In this document: piece by piece, positions 31,660 through 38,568 of the stretch
How the letters are laid out: each line of letters begins with the position of its first letter
Numbering within the stretch: position 1 is the stretch's first letter
Assembly: GCA_963726975.1 (NCBI GenBank)
Contig: CAVSEK010000007.1
Span: forward strand, 1 to 64,000
Length of the DNA: 64,000 bases
Source: CAVSEK01 sp963726975
Lineage (GTDB): Bacteria; Actinomycetota; Actinomycetes; Mycobacteriales; SCTD01
Direction: 5' to 3'
The notes under the pieces: generated by a model
Told to the model about the DNA's origin: nothing
What the model saw: only the letters and a program-made list of their open reading frames with translations
Databases searched by the model: none
Program-made: the position numbers and the translations under genes

Positions 31660-33585
31660 TCAGCCCCAGCTGTCGGAGGCCCAGGACGACCCGGCCCACG
31701 AGCTGCCGGCCCAGGACGACCCGGCCCACGAGCTGCCGGCCCACGACGAGCCCGCCCACGACGACCCGGCCCAGGACGACCCGGCCCACGAGGACCCGGT
31801 CCAGCGGGCCGTGCCGGCCGCCGCACCCCCGTCACCGTCGGTCCAGGACGTGCCTGCCCACGAGCTGCCGGCCCACGACGAGCCGGCCCACGAGCTGCCG
31901 GCCCACGACGAGCCCGCCCAGGCGCTGCCGTTCCAGACGCCGCCGGTCCACGCCTTCCCGTTGTTGCGCGCCGAGGCCATCTTCTTGGCGTCGTAGGCCA
32001 CGCCGAAGACGTCCTGCTGCCCGGACAGGACCGTCCCGGCCAGCACCAGGTGCGCCGAGCCGCGCGAGGCGTCGAGCGAGCCGGTGCCCCTGGACCGCGG
32101 GAAGTCCTGCTTGACGTTGCCCGTCACCGCGGTCGCCAGCGCCTGGCGCATGTCGACCAGTCCGGCCCCCTCGGCCTGGTCGTCGGCCGACGGCAGCGGG
32201 TTGGCGGTGCGCACGAGCAGCGACTTGACCTCGTCGGGCGTCAGCTTCGGGCGCTGCTCGAGCAGCGTGGCGACCGCGCCGGTGACGACGGCGGCGGCCT
32301 GCGAGGTCCCGCTGCCGCGGAAGAAGCGGTTGCCGAGCCGGGCCGCGGGGTGGGCCTCGTCGAGGTACGAACCCGGCACGCGCAGCGACTGGATGCCGGC
32401 GCCGGGGGCCACGAGGTCGGGGTTGCGCTCGCCGTCGCCCTGCGAGGAGAAGGCCGGGACGACGTCGTCGTCGGTGCTGACGGTGCCCTTGGTGTCCGTG
32501 GCGCCCACGGCCAGGACGAAGGGGTCGGCGGCGGGCATCGTCAGCCGCCCGCTCGCAGCCCCGCTGTTCCCGGCGCTGGTGACCACCACGATGCCGGCCC
32601 GCCAGGCCGCCTCGACGGCCTGGGCCAGCGGGTCCACGCGGTAGTCCTGCGTGCTGTCCGTGCCGAAGCTGAGGTTGAGCACCCGGATGTCCAGGCCGTC
32701 GCTCTGGCGGTGCTGCACCACCCAGTCGATCGCGGCGAGCACCTGGGTCACGTCGCTCATCCCGCGGGCGTCGGCGACCTTGAGGCTGACGAGCCGGGCG
32801 TCGGGCGCCAGGCCCTCGAAGGTGCCGTCCGAGCCGTCGGACCTGCCGCCGTCGGCGCCGAGGATGATGCCGGCCATGTGCGTGCCGTGGCCGTACGTGT
32901 CGAGGCCGCGCAGCGCGGGGTCCTGCGACTCGAAGGACAGGTCCGGGCCGTGCAGGATGCGGTCCGGGTCGTCCAGGCCCTTGACCGGCGAGACGCCCGA
33001 GTCGATGAGCGCGACGTCGACGCCGGCGCCGGTGCTCACGGTGGCCCGCTTGGTGTTCTTGCCGGCCCGGGTCCGGACCCCGGTGATCTCCTGCACCGTG
33101 GCGATCGACCCCGGGTCGGTGGCCGGGTCGTACGTCTTCGAGGCCAGCGCCACGCCGCGGTCCTCGGTGACCGAGGCGACGGCGGGGTCGCGGCGCAGCG
33201 CCTCGACCGCGGCGGGCGCCAGGCGGACCGACAGGGTGCCGAGCGTCGGCATCCGGCGCTCGGTCGCGCCGCCGGCCGCGGCGACGGCCCGGTCGACGGC
33301 CGTCAGGTCGTCGCCCTGCGCGTGCACCAGGTAGGTCGCGGCCGGGGCGGAGCCGGTCACCGGGGCCGGCCGGGCCGGGGCCTCGGCCGCCGTCGCGGTG
33401 CCCGCGAGGGGGACGACGGTGGCGGCGGCGGCCGTGAGGACCGCGGCCAGCCGCGTCCAGCTCGAGCCGCGGGTGCTGGTCGCGGTCCGCGTCCAGCTCG
33501 AGCCGCGGGCCGCGCCGGTGCCGGTGCCGGTGGCGGGGAGTGCGCCGCGGGTCCAGCTCGAGCCGCGCGAGGGTGCGCCGTGCAT
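31660..33585 (-). CDS. Secreted S8 family serine peptidase (subtilase) with Trp-rich repeats
   Basis: 641 residues from the ATG at 33585, preceded by AGGAG; an upstream reading to 33789 passes through repeats and lacks support. Signal peptide (LAAVLTAAAATVVPLAGTAT, cleavage after ATA-A), an I9-like propeptide (TYLVHAQGDDLTAVDRAV), then the catalytic domain with the triad Asp in ALIDSGVSP (about 194), His in YGHGTHMAG (about 235) and Ser in GSGTSQAAA (about 427). The last 100 residues are about 13 copies of WAGSS-type pentapeptides in two blocks. Unusually, three copies of RGSSWTR precede the signal peptide core, encoded by a 17-bp DNA repeat. Probably exported and perhaps surface-attached through the repeats. 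Confidence 0.93.
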   Translation of the reverse strand: MHGAPSRGSSWTRGALPATGTGTGAARGSSWTRTATSTRGSSWTRLAAVLTAAAATVVPLAGTATAAEAPARPAPVTGSAPAATYLVHAQGDDLTAVDRAVAAAGGATERRMPTLGTLSVRLAPAAVEALRRDPAVASVTEDRGVALASKTYDPATDPGSIATVQEITGVRTRAGKNTKRATVSTGAGVDVALIDSGVSPVKGLDDPDRILHGPDLSFESQDPALRGLDTYGHGTHMAGIILGADGGRSDGSDGTFEGLAPDARLVSLKVADARGMSDVTQVLAAIDWVVQHRQSDGLDIRVLNLSFGTDSTQDYRVDPLAQAVEAAWRAGIVVVTSAGNSGAASGRLTMPAADPFVLAVGATDTKGTVSTDDDVVPAFSSQGDGERNPDLVAPGAGIQSLRVPGSYLDEAHPAARLGNRFFRGSGTSQAAAVVTGAVATLLEQRPKLTPDEVKSLLVRTANPLPSADDQAEGAGLVDMRQALATAVTGNVKQDFPRSRGTGSLDASRGSAHLVLAGTVLSGQQDVFGVAYDAKKMASARNNGKAWTGGVWNGSAWAGSSWAGSSWAGSSWAGSSWAGTSWTDGDGGAAAGTARWTGSSWAGSSWAGSSWAGSSWAGSSWAGSSWAGSSWAGSSWASDSWG

Positions 33586-33714
33586 GGGAGCTCCTGAGGT
33601 CAGGGGGTGTCCCTCACTGCATCGGCCCGCGGGTCGGCCCCGCGCCGCCGCCGGACAGAGCCACTCGGCCTGACCCGGTGGGACCACCCCGCTGGGCCGA
33701 CCGGCCCCGTCCCG

Positions 33715-33778
33715 GGGTCGTCCCGGGGTCGTCGGGGCGTCGTCGGGGGGTCGTCGGGGGGTCGTCGGGGGGTCGTCG
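33715..33778. repeat. 11-bp imperfect tandem repeat
   Basis: GGGGGGTCGTC-type units (about five, with variants GGGGCGTCGTC and CGGGGTCGTC) in the 270-bp gap between the protease start and tRNA-Tyr. No gene is seen in that gap; it must hold the protease promoter. Confidence 0.85.
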
Positions 33779-33855
33779 CCCACGCGCACGCCCGTCCCGC
33801 ACGCGCTCCGGCCCCCGACCCGTCGGGCGGGTCAGGGGCCGGAGGCTGCACCTGG

Positions 33856-33937
33856 TGGCGGGTGAAGGGTTCGAACCTTCGTAGGCTGTGCCGGCAGATT
33901 TACAGTCTGCTCCCTTTGACCGCTCGGGCAACCCGCC
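33856..33937 (-). tRNA. tRNA-Tyr (anticodon GTA)
   Basis: Minus strand GGCGGGTTGCCCGAGCGGTC, anticodon loop CTGTAAA, long variable arm (class II), T-arm GAAGGTTCGAACCCTTC, acceptor ACCCGCC with discriminator A. 82 nt. Divergent from yajQ. Confidence 0.95.
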
Positions 33938-33974
33938 TCGTGCGCCAGGGACAGTAGCAAGGGAGACAGCGTCC

Positions 33975-34463
33975 GTGGCCGACCCGTCCTTCGACATCGT
34001 GAGCAAGGTCGACCGGCAGGAGGTCGACAACGCCCTCAACCAGACGGCGAAGGAGATCGCGACCCGCTACGACTTCAAGGGCACGGGCGCGTCGATCGCG
34101 TGGTCGGGCGACGACGTGGCGGTGCGGGCCGGCGCCGAGGAGCGCTGCGCGGCGGTGCTCGACCTGTTCAAGGAGAAGCTCGTCAAGCGCGGGATCTCGC
34201 TCAAGACGCTCGAGGCCGGGGAGCCGCAGCAGTCGGGCAAGGAGTACCGCCTGACGGCCACCGTGTCCGAGGGCATCACCCAGGACGACGCCAAGAAGGT
34301 CGCCAAGGTCGTGCGGGACGAGGGGCCCAAGGGCGTCCAGGCGCAGGTGCAGGGCGACCAGCTGCGGGTGTCGGCGAAGAAGAAGGACGACCTGCAGGCC
34401 GTCATCGCGCTGCTCAAGGGCAAGGAGTTCGACTTCGCCCTGCAGTTCACCAACTACCGCTAG
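33975..34463 (+). CDS. YajQ family cyclic-di-GMP-binding/nucleotide-binding protein
   Basis: 162 residues from the GTG at 33975, with GGGAG upstream; an ATG at 33888 would overlap tRNA-Tyr. Family signatures: MADPSFDIVSKVDRQEVDNA, EIATRYDFKGTGASIAW, EAGEPQQSGKEYRLTATVSE, VRDEGPKGVQAQVQGDQLRV and the C-terminal GKEFDFALQFTNYR. YajQ proteins (UPF0234) bind nucleotides, and in Xanthomonas a member binds cyclic-di-GMP and acts as a transcriptional co-regulator. A GGDEF/EAL enzyme lies 2.5 kb away. Its stop codon overlaps that of the facing nuoI-like gene through a shared CTAG. Confidence 0.95.
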   Translation: MADPSFDIVSKVDRQEVDNALNQTAKEIATRYDFKGTGASIAWSGDDVAVRAGAEERCAAVLDLFKEKLVKRGISLKTLEAGEPQQSGKEYRLTATVSEGITQDDAKKVAKVVRDEGPKGVQAQVQGDQLRVSAKKKDDLQAVIALLKGKEFDFALQFTNYR

Positions 34464-34873
34464 GGCGCCGGCTCCCCCCCGGCCGGTCGCTCCCCCGGCG
34501 GGACCTGCGCCCAGGACCGCTGCAGCCGGTCGCGCTCGGCGACGAGGTCGGTGCTGCCCGTCCCCGCCGGCTCGGTCTGCGGCGCCCAGGCCAGGGCGTC
34601 GAAGGGGCAGACCTCGATGCAGATGCCGCAGTAGAGGCACAGCCCGAAGTCGACGGCGAAGCGGTCCAGCACGTAGGTCGTACGAGGCCGGCCGCCGGGC
34701 TGCGGCGCCGGCTCGACCTCGGGGTGCGAGGCGATGTCGATGCACCAGTCGGGGCACTCGCGGGCGCAGAGCATGCAGGAGGTGCAGGCCTCCTGGGACA
34801 GCGCGATCGTCCCGCGGCTCGTCGGCGGCGGCGCGTCGCCCGCGGCGGCCGCGAGGGCGTCGTCGAGGTCCAC
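34460..34873 (-). CDS. NuoI-like 2x[4Fe-4S] ferredoxin protein (second, partial nuo set)
   Basis: 137 residues from GTG 34873, directly abutting the nuoC-like stop. Two complete cluster motifs are present: CTSCMLCARECP and CLYCGICIEVCP, spaced as in NuoI. Context (nuoB-like, nuoC-like, nuoI-like) suggests a small electron-transfer module related to the peripheral arm of complex I. It is clearly different from the full nuoI at 43.4-44.0 kb and lacks its N-terminal amphipathic helix. Last gene of the long nuo gene run. Confidence 0.85.
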   Translation of the reverse strand: MDLDDALAAAAGDAPPPTSRGTIALSQEACTSCMLCARECPDWCIDIASHPEVEPAPQPGGRPRTTYVLDRFAVDFGLCLYCGICIEVCPFDALAWAPQTEPAGTGSTDLVAERDRLQRSWAQVPPGERPAGGEPAP

Positions 34874-35464
34874 TCAGCCCCCCGCCGGCCAGGTGCCCGG
34901 CGCCGGTACGCCCGGGGGCTGCAGCCGTCGCGACCGGCGGCCGCGGGCCGCCGCGAGCGCGGCCTCGGCCGGGCCCTGGCCCGGCTCGACCGCGCCCGGC
35001 CACGCCTCGACGGCCCGGGAGGCGAGGACGACGTCCTTGCGCAGCGGGTGCAGCCCGAGGTCGTCGGCGAGCAGCAGCGGCCGCGGGTCGGCGGCGCCGG
35101 CGAACCGCACGCCGAGCATCTCGGCGACCCCGCGCTCGTGCCAGCCGGCGCCGGCGAAGACCGCGTCGAGCGTCGGGACCTCGAGGTCGTCGGCCGGGCA
35201 CCGGGTGCGCAGCACCAGCCCGCAGCGGCGGGCCGGCGACCACAGGCGCAGCACGACGTCGACGCCCGCGGGAGGCTCGTCGACGCCGGTCAGCAGGTCG
35301 AAGCCGGTGAGCGCGAGGCCGGGGTCGTCGCGCACGGCGCGGGCCGCGGCGACCCACGCGGTGCGCGGCACGTCGACCAGGGCGGTGCCCGGTGCCGCGG
35401 CGGCGCGGGCGCCGAGCGGCTCCAGCAGCACCAGCGCCGCGGCCAGCACCTCCTGGGGCGTCAC
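34874..35464 (-). CDS. NuoC-like subunit (second, partial nuo set)
   Basis: 196 residues from GTG 35464 overlapping the nuoB-like stop (GTGA). The 30-kDa-subunit signature is recognisable as HERGVAEMLGVRFAGAADPR followed by LLLADDLGLHPLRKD, corresponding to ERE-(X)-DMFG-hxF-GHPDLRR in NuoC. Divergent from the main nuoC (52.0 kb), with short N-terminal Ala-rich segment. Probably pairs with the adjacent nuoB- and nuoI-like proteins; no nuoD-like partner is encoded beside it. Confidence 0.8.
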   Translation of the reverse strand: MTPQEVLAAALVLLEPLGARAAAAPGTALVDVPRTAWVAAARAVRDDPGLALTGFDLLTGVDEPPAGVDVVLRLWSPARRCGLVLRTRCPADDLEVPTLDAVFAGAGWHERGVAEMLGVRFAGAADPRPLLLADDLGLHPLRKDVVLASRAVEAWPGAVEPGQGPAEAALAAARGRRSRRLQPPGVPAPGTWPAGG

Positions 35465-35991
35465 CGGCGGTCCCGCAGCACCTCGTCGAGCGCCCGCAGC
35501 CCCTCGAGCAGGTCCTCCGGGCGCGGCGGGCAGCCGGGCACCCAGACGTCGACCGGCAGCAGCTGGTCGACGCCCTTCGTCACGGCGTACGAGTCCCAGT
35601 AGGGCCCGCCGGTGTTGGCGCAGGCGCCGAAGGACAGCGCCGCCCGGGGCCCGCGCAGCGCGTCCCAGCGGGCCAGCACCGCCGGCGCGAGGCGGTCGGT
35701 CACGGTGCCGGCGACGACGAGCACGTGGACGACGGGCCGGTCCGCGGGGGCTGTTGCCGTGGCTGTTGCCGTGGCTGTTGCCGTGGCTGTTGCCGTTGCT
35801 GTTGCCGTGGCGGCGACCCGCAGGACAGCGGTGGCGACCTCCAGCGCGCAGCAGGCCAGCCCGACCGCCTGCACCGACAGCCGGGCGGACGCGCCGTCGA
35901 CGACCAGCGGCGCCGGCTCCGGCGGCGACCAGCGTGCGGCCCCGCCCGCGCCCGCCGGCAGCAGCGGCAGCACCGCGGGCCCGCCGCTCAC
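35461..35991 (-). CDS. NuoB-like subunit with Ala-Thr repeat insert (second, partial nuo set)
   Basis: 176 residues from GTG 35991 overlapping the polyprenyl-synthase stop (GTGA). The N2-cluster cysteines of NuoB are conserved: the pair in VGLACCALEVATAV, one in SFGACANTGGPYWDSYA, one in VWVPGCPPRPEDLLEGL. Between the second and third elements is an alternating Ala-Thr stretch of about 20 residues (residues 61-81), encoded by a 12-bp DNA repeat, that main-line NuoB proteins lack. All four cluster ligands being present argues for a functional iron-sulphur protein rather than a relic. Confidence 0.85.
   Translation of the reverse strand: MSGGPAVLPLLPAGAGGAARWSPPEPAPLVVDGASARLSVQAVGLACCALEVATAVLRVAATATATATATATATATATATAPADRPVVHVLVVAGTVTDRLAPAVLARWDALRGPRAALSFGACANTGGPYWDSYAVTKGVDQLLPVDVWVPGCPPRPEDLLEGLRALDEVLRDRR
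35749..35812. repeat. 12-bp tandem repeat inside the nuoB-like gene
   Basis: GCTGTTGCCGTG units (about five, with minor variants) encode the alternating Ala-Thr stretch. Length multiples of 6 keep the frame, so the stretch can vary in length without inactivating the gene. Confidence 0.88.
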
Positions 35992-37010
35992 CCCGTACGC
36001 GCCCGGACCGACCCTGCCAGCGCCAGCAGGACGTCGCGGGCCGGGCCCGCGGGCAGCGCCCCGGCGACCTGGCGGGCCTGCTCGACGTGCTCGTCGAGGA
36101 CGGCGCGGGCCCGGGCGAGCGCCGGCGAGGCGCGCAGCAGCGACAGGGCCTCGGCGTGCTCGGCGTCGTCGGGCAGCGGCCGCGAGATGAGCTCACGCAG
36201 GCGGGCGCCCGCGGGGTCGGTCTCGGCCAGGGCGAGCAGGACGGGCAGCGTGCGGATGCCCTCGCGCAGGTCGGTGCCGGGGGTCTTGCCGGACTGGCCG
36301 GTCTCGGACAGCACGTCGATGAGGTCGTCGGACAGCTGGAAGGCGACCCCGACGGCCTCGCCGAAGCGCGCGAGCACGGCCACGTGCTGCGCCGGTGCCC
36401 CCGTCACGAGGGCGCCGAGGTGCGCGCTCGCCGCGATGAGCGAGCCGGTCTTGCCCGCGACGACCTGCAGGTGGTGCTCGACGGCGTCCTGGCCCTCGGC
36501 CGGCCCGGCGGTCTCGCTGATCTGCCCGTCCACGAGCCGGGCGAAGGTGCGGGCCTGGATGCGCACGGCCTCGACGCCCAGCCCGGCGACGACGTCGGAG
36601 GCGCGGGCGAACAGGTAGTCGCCGGTGAGGATGGCGACGGCGTTGCTCCACCGGGCGTTGGCGCTGGGTGCGCCGCGGCGCACGGGCGCCTCGTCCATGA
36701 CGTCGTCGTGGTACAGGCTGCCGAGGTGGGTGAGCTCGACGACGAGCGCCGCCTCGACCGCCTCGGGCGCCGCCGGGTCGCCGAAGTGCGACGCGAGCAG
36801 CGCCAGCAGCGGTCGGAAGCGCTTGCCGCCGGCCTCGGCCAGGTGCGTCGCGGCGGCCTGCAGCAGCGGCGAGCTGGTCTCGCCGATCTCGAGCAGCCGG
36901 TCCTCGACACGGCCCAGGGCGTCCCGCAGCGCCTCGGCGAGCGCGGGATCGGCGCTGTCGAAGGGGTCCGCCGGCGCCGCACCGACCCCCTGCGGGGCCG
37001 GGACGGTCAC
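35988..37010 (-). CDS. Polyprenyl diphosphate synthase
   Basis: 340 residues. Both aspartate-rich prenyl-transfer motifs are intact: SLYHDDVMDEAPVRRG (first, DDxxxD type) and FQLSDDLIDVLSE (second); also GGKRFRPLLALLASH and GKTGSLIAASAHLGAL. Long-chain type, probably making the heptaprenyl to nonaprenyl chain for menaquinone. This gene sits just after nuoN in many actinobacteria, matching quinone supply to complex I. Overlaps the nuoB-like gene by 4 nt. Confidence 0.92.
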   Translation of the reverse strand: MTVPAPQGVGAAPADPFDSADPALAEALRDALGRVEDRLLEIGETSSPLLQAAATHLAEAGGKRFRPLLALLASHFGDPAAPEAVEAALVVELTHLGSLYHDDVMDEAPVRRGAPSANARWSNAVAILTGDYLFARASDVVAGLGVEAVRIQARTFARLVDGQISETAGPAEGQDAVEHHLQVVAGKTGSLIAASAHLGALVTGAPAQHVAVLARFGEAVGVAFQLSDDLIDVLSETGQSGKTPGTDLREGIRTLPVLLALAETDPAGARLRELISRPLPDDAEHAEALSLLRASPALARARAVLDEHVEQARQVAGALPAGPARDVLLALAGSVRARTG

Positions 37011-37029
37011 GGGACGTCCCGGGGCGGCC

Positions 37030-38568
37030 TCATCGGACGAACAGGGCGGCCTTGTCGGCGAGGTCGAGCAGCGGCTGCGGGTAGACGCCGAGCGCGACGG
37101 TCACCGCCAGCCCGAGCGCGATCGCGACGGCCGTGTAGGCGCTGGGCACGGCGACGGTCGGGCCGTCGGGCGCCGGCTCGTGGAAGAACATCAGCACCAC
37201 GACGCGGGCGTAGAAGAACGCGGTCACCGCGCTGGTCACGACGCCGACCACGACCAGGGCCGTGGCGTCGTCGGTCGCGGCCCGGAAGACGGCGAACTTG
37301 GCCGTGAAGCCGCTGGTGAGCGGGATCCCCGCGAGCGCGAAGAGCAGCAGCGCGAAGGACGAGGCGACGAACGGGCTCTTGCGCGCCAGGCCGGTCCACT
37401 GCGCCAGGTGCGTCGCCTCGCCGGAGCTGTCGCGCACCAGGCTGACCACGGCGAAGGACGAGAGCGTCGTGAAGCCGTAGGTGAGCAGGTAGAACAGCGT
37501 GCCCCCGAGGCCGTCGCGGTCGAGCGCGACCACCCCGATGAGCAGGAAGCCGGTGTGCGCGACCGAGGAGTAGGCGAGCATCCGCTTCACGTCGGTCTGG
37601 GTGATCGCCAGCAGCGCGCCGACCACCATCGTGAGGATCGCGATCCCCCACATCATCGGCCGCCAGTCCCAGCGCACGTCGACGAAGCCGACGTACAGCA
37701 CGCGCAGCAGGGCGCCGAAGGCGGCCACCTTGGTGCAGGAGGCCATGAGCGCGGTGACCGGGGTCGGGGCGCCCTGGTAGACGTCGGGCGTCCAGGCCTG
37801 GAACGGGACGGCGCCGATCTTGAACAGCAGCCCCACGACGAGCATCGCCAGCCCGAGCACCATGAGCAGCTCGTTGCTGCCCGCCCGCCCGGAGGCCGCG
37901 AAGATGCCGCCGAGGTCGACGGTGCCGGCGTAGCCGTACAGCAGCGCGACGCCGTAGAGGAAGAACGCCGAGGCGAAGGCGCCGAGCAGGAAGTACTTGA
38001 CCGCCGCCTCCTGCGACAGCAGCCGGCGGCGCCGGGCGAGGCCGCTCATCAGGTAGAGCGGGAGCGACAGCACCTCCAGCGCGATGAACATGAGGATCAG
38101 GTTGTTGCAGGCCGGGAAGAGCAGCATCCCGCCGAGGGCGAACATCGCCAGCGGGTAGACCTCGGTCTGCACGCCGCTGCTCTCGGCGAGCGCGACGTCC
38201 TCGCGCGAGCCCGGCCGGACGGCGGCGCGGGCCACGATGTCGCCGCCGGAGCTGTCCAGGCTGTCCTCGGACAGCAGCAGGACGCCGGCGACGCCGAGCA
38301 CGCACAGCGTCCCCTGCAGGAACAGCGCCGGGCCGTCGACGGCGATGGCGCCCTCGACGACGAGGCGCCCCGGGTCGCCGGCCAGCGCGACCACGGCAGC
38401 GAGCGCGCCGAGCAGGCCGGCGACGGCGACGACGAGCTGCGCCAGACGGCGGGAGGCGGCGGGCACGAAGGCCTCGACGAGGACGCCGACGACGGCCGCG
38501 CCGAGCACGACGAGGATCGGCAGCAGCGAGGCGTAGTCGATCGACGGGGCGCCGATGTCGGTGGGCAC
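37030..38568 (-). CDS. nuoN: NADH-quinone oxidoreductase subunit N
   Basis: 512 residues from GTG 38568, overlapping the nuoM TAG by one base. Antiporter-like membrane subunit with about 14 helices. Family features: NLILMFIALEVLSLPLYLMS, AAVKYFLLGAFASAFFLYG, AVPFQAWTPDVYQGAPTPVT with the conserved proton-channel lysine region, VKRMLAYSSVAHTGFLLIG, and GFTAKFAVF. Uninterrupted, in contrast with nuoM and nuoL just upstream. Confidence 0.97.
   Translation of the reverse strand: MPTDIGAPSIDYASLLPILVVLGAAVVGVLVEAFVPAASRRLAQLVVAVAGLLGALAAVVALAGDPGRLVVEGAIAVDGPALFLQGTLCVLGVAGVLLLSEDSLDSSGGDIVARAAVRPGSREDVALAESSGVQTEVYPLAMFALGGMLLFPACNNLILMFIALEVLSLPLYLMSGLARRRRLLSQEAAVKYFLLGAFASAFFLYGVALLYGYAGTVDLGGIFAASGRAGSNELLMVLGLAMLVVGLLFKIGAVPFQAWTPDVYQGAPTPVTALMASCTKVAAFGALLRVLYVGFVDVRWDWRPMMWGIAILTMVVGALLAITQTDVKRMLAYSSVAHTGFLLIGVVALDRDGLGGTLFYLLTYGFTTLSSFAVVSLVRDSSGEATHLAQWTGLARKSPFVASSFALLLFALAGIPLTSGFTAKFAVFRAATDDATALVVVGVVTSAVTAFFYARVVVLMFFHEPAPDGPTVAVPSAYTAVAIALGLAVTVALGVYPQPLLDLADKAALFVR

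Noticed and set aside
31484..31789. N-terminal extension of the GGDEF/EAL protein by about 100 residues
   Set aside because: It would be translated from the 9-bp tandem repeat and overlap the protease repeat tail in another frame; the GTG at 31483 has a ribosome-binding site and starts just before the first helix.
28952..31996. 1014-codon plus-strand open frame opposite the GGDEF/EAL and protease genes
   Set aside because: Same shadow effect; no recognisable domain, no ribosome-binding site, and fully antisense to two clear genes.
33455..33568. CRISPR-like array (three 17-bp repeats)
   Set aside because: Spacers of unequal length (about 17 and 43 bp), repeats too short, no cas genes, and the repeats read as GSSWTR in the protease frame.
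33888..33974. Longer yajQ start at 33888
   Set aside because: It would begin inside tRNA-Tyr on the opposite strand; the GTG at 33975 has GGGAG upstream and gives the usual family N-terminus.
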